From Vulcanimicrobiota bacterium (lineage in GTDB: Bacteria > Vulcanimicrobiota > Vulcanimicrobiia > Vulcanimicrobiales > Vulcanimicrobiaceae): DNA of 64,000 bases. Every line of letters starts with the position of its first letter. Position 1 is the first letter of the stretch. The translations under genes were made by a program, and so were the position numbers. Below the pieces are notes generated by a model. It was not told the DNA's origin. It made no database searches and saw only the letters and a program-made list of their open reading frames with translations. Below, one piece after another: positions 8,140 to 17,077 of the stretch. Location: assembly GCA_027459645.1 (NCBI GenBank), contig DAIDHQ010000014.1, forward strand, positions 22,178-86,177, given 5' to 3'.

Positions 8140-9003
8140 TTACGCGGCGGATTTCTTCCGCCGCGTGGTCTTCTTCGCGTGCTTTTCCGAAGAAGCGTTG
8201 CGCCCATGCGTTCCCGTGGCGCGGCGCTTTTTGCTTTCTTCCAGCGACTGTGCAAGCACGTCCATTAGATTGACGACCTTCGCGCGGGGCGCCGCAGCCT
8301 TCTTGGCCTTCGGCAGTTCCTTGCCTTGCGCACGCGCTTCGATCATCGCGAGCAGTTCGTCGTGGTAACGGTTCGTGAACTTCTCGGGTTCGAAGTCGTC
8401 CACGCTCATCGTATCGATCAGCATCTTCGCCATCTTCATCTCGGCTTCGGGAAGTTTTTCGCTTCCTGGAAGTTCGAGCGACGACTGCTCGACGATCTCG
8501 TTCGCCCAGTGCATGAGTTCGAGCACGAGCGCTTCGCCGACCGGCTTGACCGCGGCAATGTATTCCTTGGTGCGAATCACCACGCGCGCGATCGCCACTT
8601 TGTTCGCGTGATTGAGCGCTTCGCGCAGCAACGCGTAGGCGTGTTTGCCTTGTTTGCTCGGCTCCAGATAATACGGCTTGTCGAAGAACATCGGGTTGAT
8701 CTTGTCGAGATCGACGAATTCTAAGATGTCGACCGACTGCGACGCGACCGGATTGACCTTTTTGAAGTCTTCATCGGTCAGCTCGACGTACTCGCCCTTT
8801 TCGTATTCGTAGCCTTTGACGATCTCATCCCACGGCACCGGTTTATTGTCCACCGAACAGACGCGTTCGTACTTGATTCGGCCGCCGTCCTTAGCATGCA
8901 GCAGATTGAACGAAAGCTCGTCGCCGCGAATCGCGGTGAAAAGCTTCACCGGAATCGTCACGAGTCCAAAATTGATTGCCCCCGACCAAATCGCATGTGC
9001 CAT
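8140..9003 (-). CDS. ku: Ku, DNA double-strand-break end-binding protein, 287 aa
   Basis: Bacterial Ku forms a ring on broken DNA ends and recruits LigD for non-homologous end joining. The N-terminus MAHAIWSGAINFGLVTIPVKL is diagnostic, and the Ku core runs to about residue 240. The tail after residue 245 is Lys/Arg-rich, as in many Ku proteins where it aids DNA threading and LigD contact. ligD genes lie immediately upstream on the same strand. The start is ATG 9003; there is no Shine-Dalgarno, but a promoter ends 9 bases before it, so the transcript is probably leaderless and independent of ligD. Confidence 0.97.
   Translation of the reverse strand: MAHAIWSGAINFGLVTIPVKLFTAIRGDELSFNLLHAKDGGRIKYERVCSVDNKPVPWDEIVKGYEYEKGEYVELTDEDFKKVNPVASQSVDILEFVDLDKINPMFFDKPYYLEPSKQGKHAYALLREALNHANKVAIARVVIRTKEYIAAVKPVGEALVLELMHWANEIVEQSSLELPGSEKLPEAEMKMAKMLIDTMSVDDFEPEKFTNRYHDELLAMIEARAQGKELPKAKKAAAPRAKVVNLMDVLAQSLEESKKRRATGTHGRNASSEKHAKKTTRRKKSAA
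8142..8166. other. 9-bp perfect hairpin between convergent genes
   Basis: ACGCGGCGG pairs with CCGCCGCGT across a 7-base loop. It lies between the AIM24 gene and ku and runs into the Lys/Arg-rich C-terminal codons of ku. It could act as a two-way transcription stop but lacks T-runs. Confidence 0.4.
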
Positions 9004-9012
9004 AGCGGATAT

Positions 9013-9040
9013 AGTGTACCCGACTTTAGCAAACAGGCAA
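9013..9040 (-). promoter_or_regulatory. Candidate ku promoter
   Basis: On the minus strand TTGCCT (9035-9040) and TACACT (9013-9018) are 16 bases apart. The -10 is followed by 9 bases and then the ku ATG. This gives ku its own, essentially leaderless, transcript. Confidence 0.5.
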
Positions 9041-9077
9041 CCGGCTTTCCGTATTTGGTAGTTAGCCGAACGTACGC

Positions 9078-9095
9078 ACCACAAAATATTGTGGT
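9078..9095. promoter_or_regulatory. Palindrome upstream of the ku promoter
   Basis: ACCACAA and TTGTGGT form 7-bp inverted arms around a 4-base centre. The palindrome is flanked on each side by a CGAACGTA element in direct orientation. It lies about 37 bases upstream of the candidate -35 box and 18 bases beyond the ligD polymerase stop. It is either a regulator binding site for ku or a factor-independent hairpin. Confidence 0.5.
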
Positions 9096-9112
9096 CGAAC
9101 GTATGTGAGACC

Positions 9113-10069
9113 CTACCCCGTCCACAGTTTGCGCGCTTTACCGATCGCCGCTTCCAAGCGGTGCTTCTTCCACGCGCGGCCACTCCACAAATCGCCGTGC
9201 TTCGCCAAGCGCTTGGGTGTCGTCTCGATGTTGAACGCCGCAAACGCGTCGGCTGGCGATGCGGTCCGCTTTCGCGCGAACGCCTCGACTTCGTCCCACT
9301 GCAGCGGCGTGGAAACCGGCGCTCCGTCGCGCGCGCGCAGCGAATAGGCGCTGACGATCGTCTTGCCCCGTCCCACCTGCAAATAGTCGAGGTAGACGAG
9401 CGACCGATCGCGTTTCTTCAACGCGCGCTCGAGCGTCACGGCATCGTTCATGCGCGCCGCAATCCGGCGGGCCACAGCTTCGGAAAAGATCTTCGCCGCG
9501 TCGTAACTATAGCCGGCGGCCAGCGGAACCACGACGTGCAATCCCGTGCCGCCCGACGTTTTTACCAGCGCCGACAAGCCGATCTCTGCGAGCATGTCGC
9601 GCATTCCGAGCGCCACGCGCGCCAGGGTCTTGAGCGTGCAGCGCTCGCCGGGATCTAAATCGAAGAAGACATAATCTGGCTCCTCGATCGTCGGCAGATG
9701 CGACGTCCACACGTGCAGCACGAGCGCGGCCATGTTCGCCACCCACACGAGCGCCGGTTCGTCGTTGCACAACATATAGCTCGTCTTCTCGCGGTGGCCT
9801 TCGGGGCTCGCGATCGATGCCGTCGGAATCCACGCGGGCATCCCCCGCGGAACGTGCTTTTCGAAAAACGACTGCGCGTCGATACCGTCGGGGTAGCGCT
9901 GCAACGTCAGCGGATTGTTCCGTAGATGCGGCAAGATCCACGCAGCGGCGCCGCGGTAATAGTCGATCACGTCGCCCTTCGTGTAGCCGTCGCGTGGATA
10001 GAGCACTTTATCCAGATTGGAAACCGAGAGCGTGCGCGAACCAACCACCAGTTCCGTTCGCTTGGTCAT
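9113..10069 (-). CDS. ligD: LigD polymerase/primase domain as a separate protein, 318 aa
   Basis: An archaeo-eukaryotic primase-type polymerase that fills gaps during non-homologous end joining. Family motifs are visible: LDKVLYPRDGYTKGD near the N-terminus, FFDLDPG (the metal-binding Asp pair), KTSGGTGLHVVVPL, and a C-terminal KHRLEAAIGKA. The start ATG at 10069 overlaps the stop of the ligase gene (ATGA). A longer frame to 10165 would intrude into the ligase gene. Function is normally fused to the ligase in one LigD polypeptide; here it is its own gene. With the upstream ligase gene and downstream ku, this is a complete end-joining set. Confidence 0.95.
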   Translation of the reverse strand: MTKRTELVVGSRTLSVSNLDKVLYPRDGYTKGDVIDYYRGAAAWILPHLRNNPLTLQRYPDGIDAQSFFEKHVPRGMPAWIPTASIASPEGHREKTSYMLCNDEPALVWVANMAALVLHVWTSHLPTIEEPDYVFFDLDPGERCTLKTLARVALGMRDMLAEIGLSALVKTSGGTGLHVVVPLAAGYSYDAAKIFSEAVARRIAARMNDAVTLERALKKRDRSLVYLDYLQVGRGKTIVSAYSLRARDGAPVSTPLQWDEVEAFARKRTASPADAFAAFNIETTPKRLAKHGDLWSGRAWKKHRLEAAIGKARKLWTG

Positions 10070-11697
10070 CGCGACACCGGCGTTTCGACGATGACGTCTT
10101 TTGCGTCTTTGTCTTCGCGCAAGCCGAGAAACGCCGGATGGCGTAAGTACCCGTCGCGCGTCCATTCCGTGAAGCGGACTTCACAGACTAAATCGGGCTT
10201 CACCCAATGCACCGGCGCATTTGCGACCACGTCGTTCGCAAACGGCGACGAAACGCGCGCGCGGGCGTCGAGCTTCTTGGCGATCTCCGCGATCAACTTG
10301 GCGCTGAACCCGGTGCCCACGTTGCCGACGAAGCGCAATTTCTTTCCGTCGTACGCGCCGATGAGGAGCGAACCGAACCCCTTACGGCTTCCGCGCGGGT
10401 CGGTCCAGCCGCCGATCACGAATTCTTGCTCGAACTGCGCCTTGATCTTCAACCAATCGCGCGTGCGCCGTTCGACGTAGGTGGAGCCGCGCTTCTTCGC
10501 GATAATGCCTTCGAGGTGGTTGCGCTGCGCCTGCGCGAAGAGCTGCTTCCCCTTTCCGATCACGTGCTTCGAGTAGAGTACGAGCGCATCGTCGCGTATT
10601 AAACGTTCGAGGAGCGCTTTGCGCTCCTCGAGAGGTGTCTTTCGCTGATCGCGTCCGTCGGCATAGAGCACGTCGAAGGCAACGTACGTGAGATCGCCGC
10701 CGCTTTTCTGCGATTCCTGGAGACGCTGAAAATCCGAGCGGCCTTTCGAATCCAAACTTACGATCTCGCCGTCGACGACGATCGGGATGCTCTCGAACGC
10801 CTCGGCGAGATCGGCCATCTGCGGAAATTTCGTCAAGAGGTTCAAGCCGTTGCGCGAAAGCAACGTGAGTTTTCCGTGCGCGTCGATCGTGCAGACCGCG
10901 CGATAGCCGTCCCACTTGATCTCGAAGAGCCAATCGTTATCGTCGAAGGGCGCGTCCACGAGCGTCGCGAGTTCGACCGACTTGATGTGCGGCAGCGGCT
11001 CGGCTTTGGTCTTCGCCGCCGCTCGCGCGGCCGCACGTTTGGGCGGATCCTTTGCCTTCGACGAGGTCCACGTTTTCGGGTGCTTTTCGCGCCGGATGTC
11101 GTCGAGCGTTCGTCCGGTCAGCACGGATTCGGGGTGCTCGTCGACGTCGTAACGTTTGGGATCGTTTCCGTCGTGATCTTTGATCAGCAACCACGGATCG
11201 CCGTGTTCGCCTTCTTTCGGCTTCATCCGCACGAGCGTGAACATGCCCTTCATCTTGTGACCGTGCATGATGAACTTGATCTTGCCACTCGCGATTTCGT
11301 CGGCAGGATCGTCCCCTTCGGCAAGCTCGTACCAGCCGTTGTCCCAAACGATCACCTCGCCCGCGCCGTACTGGCCCTCGGGAATGACGCCTTCGAAATC
11401 GCGATAATCCATCGGATGGTCCTCGACGTGCATCGCCAGCCGGCGCTCGCCGGGAACCAGCGTCGGGCCTTTCGGAACCGCCCACGACGCAAGAACGCCC
11501 GCGGCTTCTAAGCGGAAATCATAGTGAAGCCGCGTGGCGTCGTGTTTTTGAATCACGAACCGGAGGCGTTTGCGGCTCTTGGCTTTGGCGCCGCTCGGTT
11601 CGGGCGTAATCTTGAAATCGCGCTTTTTCTTGTACGTGGCGAGCGAACCGGGTTTCCGGTCCGCTTCGCCCGTACGCTTCTTGCGAGATGCCGGCAT
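10066..11697 (-). CDS. ligD: LigD phosphoesterase-ligase (ATP-dependent DNA ligase D), 543 aa
   Basis: Residues 45-200 are the 3'-phosphoesterase domain with HDATRLHYDFRLE, HVEDHPMDYRDFEG, EGQYGAG and LLIKDHD. Residues 230-540 are the ATP-dependent ligase with the AMP-accepting lysine in EIKWDGYRAV, an EIVSLD motif and EGIIAKKRGSTY. The C-terminal OB domain ends with EVRFTEWT-DGYLRHPAFLG. The N-terminus is Lys/Arg-rich. The protein cleans 3' ends and seals breaks together with Ku. The polymerase domain is encoded separately by the overlapping downstream gene. The start is the first ATG after an upstream stop; a small membrane-protein gene follows in the opposite direction of reading. Confidence 0.96.
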   Translation of the reverse strand: MPASRKKRTGEADRKPGSLATYKKKRDFKITPEPSGAKAKSRKRLRFVIQKHDATRLHYDFRLEAAGVLASWAVPKGPTLVPGERRLAMHVEDHPMDYRDFEGVIPEGQYGAGEVIVWDNGWYELAEGDDPADEIASGKIKFIMHGHKMKGMFTLVRMKPKEGEHGDPWLLIKDHDGNDPKRYDVDEHPESVLTGRTLDDIRREKHPKTWTSSKAKDPPKRAAARAAAKTKAEPLPHIKSVELATLVDAPFDDNDWLFEIKWDGYRAVCTIDAHGKLTLLSRNGLNLLTKFPQMADLAEAFESIPIVVDGEIVSLDSKGRSDFQRLQESQKSGGDLTYVAFDVLYADGRDQRKTPLEERKALLERLIRDDALVLYSKHVIGKGKQLFAQAQRNHLEGIIAKKRGSTYVERRTRDWLKIKAQFEQEFVIGGWTDPRGSRKGFGSLLIGAYDGKKLRFVGNVGTGFSAKLIAEIAKKLDARARVSSPFANDVVANAPVHWVKPDLVCEVRFTEWTRDGYLRHPAFLGLREDKDAKDVIVETPVSR

Positions 11698-11710
11698 TAT
11701 ATGCCGACTC

Positions 11711-11869
11711 TTACACCCTTGCGCCCCGGCCGGTCAACAGGTTGACGATCAACAGGACCACTGCGACCACCAACACGATGTGAATGAACCCTCCGAAGAG
11801 GTGGAACGCCAATCCGAGCAGCCAGAAGACAAACAGAATGACGATGATCGTCCAGAGCAGGCCGGCCAC
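11711..11869 (-). CDS. Lmo0937-type small membrane protein, 52 aa
   Basis: A GTG start (11869) gives a 52-residue protein with two hydrophobic helices separated by a short HLFGGFIH turn and a C-terminal NLLTGRGARV. This matches the widespread tiny Lmo0937 family of membrane proteins of unknown role. An in-frame stop lies two codons upstream of the GTG, fixing the start. It follows the Thr/Ser/Gly-rich membrane protein by three bases. It is below common length cut-offs and easily missed. Confidence 0.85.
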   Translation of the reverse strand: MAGLLWTIIVILFVFWLLGLAFHLFGGFIHIVLVVAVVLLIVNLLTGRGARV

Positions 11870-11872
11870 GAA

Positions 11873-12130
11873 TTATTGGCCCCCGCCGCCACCGCTCGTG
11901 GTGGTCGTCGTGCTGTGCGTCGTGGAACCGCCGGTGGTGCTGCCGCCCGTCGTGCCGCTGTTTCCGCCCGGCGCCGTAATCGTCGTCTGATGCGTCGTTG
12001 AATTAGTCGTGGTCGACCATGGATGCCATGCAAAGAGGGCGATAAGGACCGCAACGATCACGATCAGCGTGATGCCGATCGCGGCACCGCTGCTGCCGCC
12101 CTCGTCCCGAACGATAACCGGATCGCTCAT
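11873..12130 (-). CDS. Small single-pass membrane protein with Thr/Ser/Gly-rich tail, 85 aa
   Basis: ATG 12130 is preceded by GGAGAAAG at good spacing, so this start is preferred over longer frames. Residues 14-33 are a membrane helix ending in FAWHPW. The remainder, from about residue 38, is almost entirely Thr, Ser and Gly, ending GGGGGQ, and should be disordered outside the membrane. I know of no defined family. Together with the Lmo0937 gene it forms a two-gene set of tiny membrane proteins upstream of the ligase. Confidence 0.75.
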   Translation of the reverse strand: MSDPVIVRDEGGSSGAAIGITLIVIVAVLIALFAWHPWSTTTNSTTHQTTITAPGGNSGTTGGSTTGGSTTHSTTTTTSGGGGGQ

Positions 12131-12226
12131 ATCTTTTCGCTTTCTCCTTTCGAGTGTGTCGAAGCGACTGGAGTTTTTCCCGCAGAGCCGCAAGCACAAA
12201 CCTCGTTGCCCTCGAAGGGGCCAAGC

Positions 12227-12517
12227 ATGTGGAATACGGCAGGACTGATTGCCGCGTCGATCGTTATGGCGATCGCTTTTGTCAGGAGCCGGACTCGCGG
12301 CGGATTCTACGATGCGGACGTCTATGGGATGACGGCGCGCACGCACCGCACCTACGCGCTCGTAGCCGGTTTTTTTGCGCTTGCTTTCGCAGCAACCTAC
12401 GCGCTGCCGTGGCGCGCGGCTCCGGTCTGGCTGCTTGCAGCGTTCGTTCCCTTTGCGTTGTTATACCTCACATCGTTCTTACGCGGGGCTTACGAAGATG
12501 ACGACGACAACAATTAA
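12227..12517 (+). CDS. Small membrane protein, 96 aa
   Basis: Three hydrophobic segments are visible (residues about 3-17, 41-57 and 63-80), with an acidic DDDDNN C-terminus. AAGGGG lies seven bases before the ATG. Its end overlaps the start of the DUF255 gene by 20 bases, suggesting coupled translation. No family is recognised. The protein probably sits in the inner membrane. Confidence 0.75.
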   Translation: MWNTAGLIAASIVMAIAFVRSRTRGGFYDADVYGMTARTHRTYALVAGFFALAFAATYALPWRAAPVWLLAAFVPFALLYLTSFLRGAYEDDDDNN

Positions 12518-14192
12518 CTGGATGCCGTGGGGCGAGGAGGCCTTCGCGCGAGCAAAACGCGAGGACAAACCGGTCCTGCTTTCGATCTCCGCCGTCTGGT
12601 GCCACTGGTGTCACGTCATGGACGAGACCACCTATTCGGATGCCGGCGTCATCGAAAGCATCAACGACAACTATGTCGCGGTGCGCGTCGATAACGACGA
12701 ACGCCCGGACGTCAATGCGCGCTATAACATGGGCGGTTGGCCGACGACCGCATTTCTCGCACCCGACGGCACCACGCTTACGGGCGCGACCTATCTGCCC
12801 GCCTCCGCAATGCATCGCGCGCTTTCGGACGTCGCGCGCTTCTACGCAGAGAAGAAAAGCGAAATCGAGGCGCGCGCTCTCGAACTGCGCGGAAAGCGCG
12901 CCTCCCACGAACCGGTTGCTCCGAACGTGCTCGTTCCCGCCATGGTCGAACGCGTCGCGGACGTTATCGCGGACAGTTACGATCCGGAATTCGGCGGCTT
13001 CGGCGACGCCCCGAAATTCCCGCAACCCGAAGTACTCGATTTCTTGCTTTCGGAATGGCGCGTTCGCAACGAACCGCGATGGTATGAAATGGTCGAACGC
13101 ACGATGCTCGAGATGTCGCGCGGCGGCATGTACGACCACGTCGAAGGCGGATTCTTCCGCTATTCCACCACGCGCGATTGGTCGATTCCGCATTTCGAAA
13201 AGATGGCGGAGGATCACGCGGGCTTGCTTCGCGTGCTCGCGCAATTGCAGATCTTCGCTCCGACGGCAGCCACGCGCGAGACCATGCATTCGGCGCTCGG
13301 ATACGTACGCGAGGTGTTGCTCGACAAGCGCACCGGACTCTTTGCGGGGAGCCAAGACGCCGACGAGGCGTATTTCGCGTTGCCGCTCGATGAGCGCCGC
13401 GCGCGCGAAGCGCCGTTCGTCGACCGCCGGTCGTTTTCGAATTGGAGCGCCGCGCTCGCGGGGTCGTTCGCATGGTGCGCGCTCGCGCTGGACGACGACG
13501 CGCTTGCGGCCGAAGCCGCGGCGGCGCTCGATGCACTGCACGATCGGGCACGCGACGACGACGGCCTGCTCTACCACGTGATGCCCCCCGGCGGAGCGCC
13601 CCGCATCCGGGGACTGCTTTCGGACCAGGTCGCCTACGTGCGCGCCTTGTTGGACGCCCATGAAATGTTGGGCGACGCGCGCTTCCTGGAACGCGCCCGC
13701 GCCCATGCCGACCGCACCATCGAGGCCTTCGAAGGAAGCGACGGCGGCTTCCACGACCACGCGCGCAAGGAAGAGCTGCTGGGACGGCTCGACATCGCCG
13801 ACCGGCCGATCGGGGAGAACGGGATCATGGCCGAGAGCCTGCTGCGGCTGGCCGTCATGACCGGCGAGGACCGTTATCGGCAGGCCGCCGAGCGCGTCCT
13901 CACGCTCTACGCAGCCACTTTCGCGAACGCCGGCAGCTTCGCCGCGACCTACGCCCGCGCGCTACGCCGGTACCTCTCCCCGGAGACGTCGGTGAGGCTC
14001 GAGGGTTCGCCGGAGGCAGCAGCCGAGTTCCGCGAGGCCGCCCGGCGGCTACCGGGGGCGTTCACCACCGTGTACGGGGACCGCGCCCAGGAGCCGCTTC
14101 GAGCCTTCGTCTGCGTCGGCACCACGTGCGCCGCCCCCATCGAAAGCGCGGCCGAGCTTCGCTCCGCCTATGATTCCGTGACCGCCGGATGA
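12498..14192 (+). CDS. DUF255/thioredoxin-domain protein (YyaL/SPATA20-like), 564 aa
   Basis: The N-terminal thioredoxin-like domain holds VWCHWCHVM (Cys35 and Cys38) with the family hallmark NMGGWP about 45 residues further on. The rest is an alpha-toroid related to N-acylglucosamine epimerases and glycosidases, with [14 protein letters not shown] and a conserved ENG near residue 445. Family members in bacteria and animals have no firmly assigned substrate; disulfide reductase or sugar-related roles have been suggested. The length is somewhat shorter than the usual 650-700 residues, with the C-terminal part reduced. The start was taken as the ATG that overlaps the upstream membrane gene. Confidence 0.92.
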   Translation: MTTTTINWMPWGEEAFARAKREDKPVLLSISAVWCHWCHVMDETTYSDAGVIESINDNYVAVRVDNDERPDVNARYNMGGWPTTAFLAPDGTTLTGATYLPASAMHRALSDVARFYAEKKSEIEARALELRGKRASHEPVAPNVLVPAMVERVADVIADSYDPEFGGFGDAPKFPQPEVLDFLLSEWRVRNEPRWYEMVERTMLEMSRGGMYDHVEGGFFRYSTTRDWSIPHFEKMAEDHAGLLRVLAQLQIFAPTAATRETMHSALGYVREVLLDKRTGLFAGSQDADEAYFALPLDERRAREAPFVDRRSFSNWSAALAGSFAWCALALDDDALAAEAAAALDALHDRARDDDGLLYHVMPPGGAPRIRGLLSDQVAYVRALLDAHEMLGDARFLERARAHADRTIEAFEGSDGGFHDHARKEELLGRLDIADRPIGENGIMAESLLRLAVMTGEDRYRQAAERVLTLYAATFANAGSFAATYARALRRYLSPETSVRLEGSPEAAAEFREAARRLPGAFTTVYGDRAQEPLRAFVCVGTTCAAPIESAAELRSAYDSVTAG

Positions 14193-14238
14193 AACACCGC
14201 CGCCTGTGCTGCGTAGTGGATGGTGGAGGAAATCGAAC

Positions 14239-14646
14239 ATGACACCGTACGTCGAGCTCTTGATGCAGTACGTCCGCCCGGAAAGCCAGGGCGCCTTCTA
14301 TTACGACTTCCGGCGGTTCGCCAAAGACCCCAACGTTGCGCTGCTGCTGACGATTCTGCTCGGCATTATCGGCGGCGAAGCCTATTACATGGGCGAGTGG
14401 AAGCGCGGCCTCTTGATGAGCTTCGCAATGTTCTCAGGCATCGGACTCTTCGTGAGCATCCCCGTATGGATTGCGCGCTGCTTCACGATCACGTCGGAGT
14501 GCGAAACCTATAACGACTTTCTCGCCTACACGCTCGCCTATCGCTATTTGCCGGCCGGCACCGCTCCCGAACCCCCGCAACCGGCCACGCCGCAAAACCG
14601 TCCGCGCCCGAATATTTCGAATCTTCCGGTCAGCGTTCGCGCTTAA
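14239..14646 (+). CDS. TM2-like two-helix membrane protein, 135 aa
   Basis: Residues 30-85 contain two membrane helices linked by a short GGEAYYMGEWKRG turn. This looks like a TM2 domain, in which Gly-rich and aromatic residues mark the turn. The cytosolic tail after residue 110 is Pro-rich. GAGGAAA precedes the ATG. It converges on the glycosyltransferase gene with a 4-base overlap. The function of most TM2 proteins is unknown. Confidence 0.75.
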   Translation: MTPYVELLMQYVRPESQGAFYYDFRRFAKDPNVALLLTILLGIIGGEAYYMGEWKRGLLMSFAMFSGIGLFVSIPVWIARCFTITSECETYNDFLAYTLAYRYLPAGTAPEPPQPATPQNRPRPNISNLPVSVRA

Positions 14647-15782
14647 GACGACATTCGGATAAACGCGTTCCAGTACCAGACGCCCCATAACGATGCCGCG
14701 ATGGAGTACACGATCAACACGTAGCTCCATCGCGGCATTTTTTCGCGCACCGCAAGGAACATCAACCCGACGATAAACGGCTCGAAATCGAGCGCGTGGC
14801 GCATGCCGAACTGCGCGAAGCCGTTCACGTAGTAGATAAAATTCGGACCGGCCGTCAGAATTGCGGCGATCCAAAGCGCGATCGCCCAGCGAACCGGCTT
14901 TCGTGCGAAGAACGCGAGGATGAGCGCGGGCGACGTCCAGGTCAGCGCGACACCGCTCATCGAGGGCTGAAGATACGGCCACTGCGCGATGCGATCGGGC
15001 ATCTGCACGAAATACGACCATAGTTGATACGGGAAGTAGCGCAACTGAAACGGCGATCCGGTCGGGCTTCCGGCTTGATCCTGGTGATACCACGCCGAGT
15101 AGCCGATGTCGTACCATACGCCCCAGCGCGCATAATTGTACCAAATCCAAAAGATCGCGAAAGGAACGAGCGCAGCCGCAAACGTTCCAAGCGCGCGGCG
15201 CGATTGCAGCAGATAGGCATAAACCGGCAACGCCATTACCATATCGAAGCGCGCGAGCAACGCACAGGCCGCCCAAATCGCGACCAGCCATCCCCGGCGC
15301 TTTCCGGCGAGTTCCGCAAGTGCGAGCATCGTAAAACAGACCGCGGCAACGTGCGCGACGAACCATACGTCGCCCAGCATCGCGGCCCACAGCAAGTCGG
15401 TTCCCGCAAGAAAGAACGCGCAGATCCAGGCGTTTGCAACCGTCGGGACGCCCATGCGCTCTCCGAACTCATAGGTCGCGCCTATGGCAATTGCACCGAG
15501 CACGATCGCAAGCAGCGTTTGGTTTGCGCCGCCAAAGATTGCGACGAACGGCAGCAACAAGATCGCCGGCAGCGGTGCCTCGATGATGTAGTAGAAGCCG
15601 TGGTAGGGCAACGCATCGATGTAGCCCCCCGGCCAATCGATCCATACGTGCCCGTGCAAAAATGCCTGCGCCAAGAGCACGTAGTTGTTGTACGGCGTCG
15701 AGCGGCCGTGTGCGACCAGCGCGATAACGAAGAACGCGATCGCGCCCGCGATAAAAGACGGTTTGATCGTTAGCGTTTTAAT
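14643..15782 (-). CDS. Polytopic membrane glycosyltransferase-like protein, about 379 aa
   Basis: A multi-pass membrane protein with about nine or ten helices and aromatic-rich loops, resembling the GT-C fold of polyprenyl-sugar-dependent mannosyl/arabinosyl transferases. A periplasmic loop with HGRSTPYNNYVLLAQAFLHGH in the N-terminal region fits this class. No ATG, GTG or TTG lies near the start of homology. The best site is an ATT at 15780-15782 with GGAG eight bases before it, overlapping the upstream gene end. The start is therefore uncertain, and a frame extending to 16148 would overlap the upstream gene. It probably works with the DUF2723 protein on the same lipid or protein glycan. Confidence 0.75.
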   Translation of the reverse strand: MKTLTIKPSFIAGAIAFFVIALVAHGRSTPYNNYVLLAQAFLHGHVWIDWPGGYIDALPYHGFYYIIEAPLPAILLLPFVAIFGGANQTLLAIVLGAIAIGATYEFGERMGVPTVANAWICAFFLAGTDLLWAAMLGDVWFVAHVAAVCFTMLALAELAGKRRGWLVAIWAACALLARFDMVMALPVYAYLLQSRRALGTFAAALVPFAIFWIWYNYARWGVWYDIGYSAWYHQDQAGSPTGSPFQLRYFPYQLWSYFVQMPDRIAQWPYLQPSMSGVALTWTSPALILAFFARKPVRWAIALWIAAILTAGPNFIYYVNGFAQFGMRHALDFEPFIVGLMFLAVREKMPRWSYVLIVYSIAASLWGVWYWNAFIRMSS

Positions 15783-17074
15783 GGCAGTCGCTCCACGCGG
15801 TACAAGTCGGTTTGCGTCGCTACGCGTTCGAGGCCGAAGCCCGTAACGCTTCCCTCCGGCGTTCCTACCACATAGACGGGGCGCCGCGCGAGCCAGCCGC
15901 CGAGCCGATCCGCCACGTCGCCGTACCAGGAACTGACGATCAGCCGGTGTCCCGTAGCCCGGTCGACGTCGCGGCGATATTCCAGCGTGGGCGCCAGCTC
16001 CCACGTCGAAACCAGCACCGCGTCGTCGGGCGTAGAGCGCAATACCGCGTTGCTTTCGTCGAGTGCGCGCGTGTCGTAGGGCTGATCGAAGAAACCGCGC
16101 CCGCCGACCAACATCCAGACGATCGCGACCGCCGCCAGCGAGTAGCACGCAAAAGACACGTAGCGTCGACGGAGGCGCCCGATGCCATACCCGCTCGCGG
16201 CGGCGAGCACGGCGAAGAGCGGCAGGTAGTACCGCGTGATATCGGATTCATCGGGGAACCCCAGCGCGAAGATCGTGCTGCCGATGCCGCTGAGAAGAAG
16301 TGCGGGTACGCGTACGTCGTGCCGCCGCCACGCGACGGCCACTCCGGCGAGTGCAAGGAGCAACGCAACGTTCGTTTCGCGCAGCAGTGTCGAGACGAAT
16401 GCGGCCGGGCTCGAAAATGCGCCGCGAACCTCGATCCCAGCGGCAAACACGACGTCGCGCGGCAAGAACGCGTAGGGAACGATCGCGAGCGTAAGGGCGA
16501 TTCCCGCCGCAACAAAGAGCGGCGCCAACGGCCGTTCGTGAAGCCGCGCGACGACGAGCGTGAGAATGCCCGGAAGCATCCACATCGCCACGGGGTGTAT
16601 TGCGAGGGCGGCGCCCAACGCGGCGGCCGCAACATAGAGATCGACGCGCGACCCGGAGCGATACCAGCAGAGCCAGCGCCACAAAGTCAATGCAAACGCA
16701 GCGGTTTCCAGCGCATGGACGTCGGCCCGCGTCGCGACCGCCCATGCCACGCTTCCGAATGCAAAGATCAGTGCGGCCGCAAGCGACGCCCACGCATCAT
16801 CGCACAACTCACGAACGACGGCGCTCACGCACCACGCGGCTAGACTCATCGCGACGGCGCTGAGCATGCTCATGCGCCATGCAACGCTGCCGAACGGGAA
16901 CGCGTGCGACCACAACCAGCCGATCAGCACGTAGAGCGGCGCGCCGGGCGGGTGAGCCAGGCGAAACATATACGGGACGACGTCCATCTCGCCGACGTCC
17001 CAATATCCGACGGTGCGGTACGCGCTCATTGCGTACACGGCAAATGGAACCAGCCACGCCGCGAAACGCGTCAC
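15770..17074 (-). CDS. DUF2723 family membrane glycosyltransferase, 434 aa
   Basis: The N-terminal signature GYWDVGEMDVVPYMFRLAH followed by PPGAPLYVLIGWLW matches DUF2723, a GT-C family linked to protein O-glycosylation in Bacteroidetes and other diderms. The conserved acidic residues in WDVGEMD would coordinate the lipid-sugar donor. About ten further membrane segments follow, and the C-terminal 100 residues are a soluble periplasmic-type domain. The gene lies 3 bases after the secreted-protein gene and overlaps the next glycosyltransferase, so three genes form a surface-glycan operon behind alaS. Confidence 0.85.
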   Translation of the reverse strand: MTRFAAWLVPFAVYAMSAYRTVGYWDVGEMDVVPYMFRLAHPPGAPLYVLIGWLWSHAFPFGSVAWRMSMLSAVAMSLAAWCVSAVVRELCDDAWASLAAALIFAFGSVAWAVATRADVHALETAAFALTLWRWLCWYRSGSRVDLYVAAAALGAALAIHPVAMWMLPGILTLVVARLHERPLAPLFVAAGIALTLAIVPYAFLPRDVVFAAGIEVRGAFSSPAAFVSTLLRETNVALLLALAGVAVAWRRHDVRVPALLLSGIGSTIFALGFPDESDITRYYLPLFAVLAAASGYGIGRLRRRYVSFACYSLAAVAIVWMLVGGRGFFDQPYDTRALDESNAVLRSTPDDAVLVSTWELAPTLEYRRDVDRATGHRLIVSSWYGDVADRLGGWLARRPVYVVGTPEGSVTGFGLERVATQTDLYRVERLPLKR

Positions 17075-17077
17075 GCG

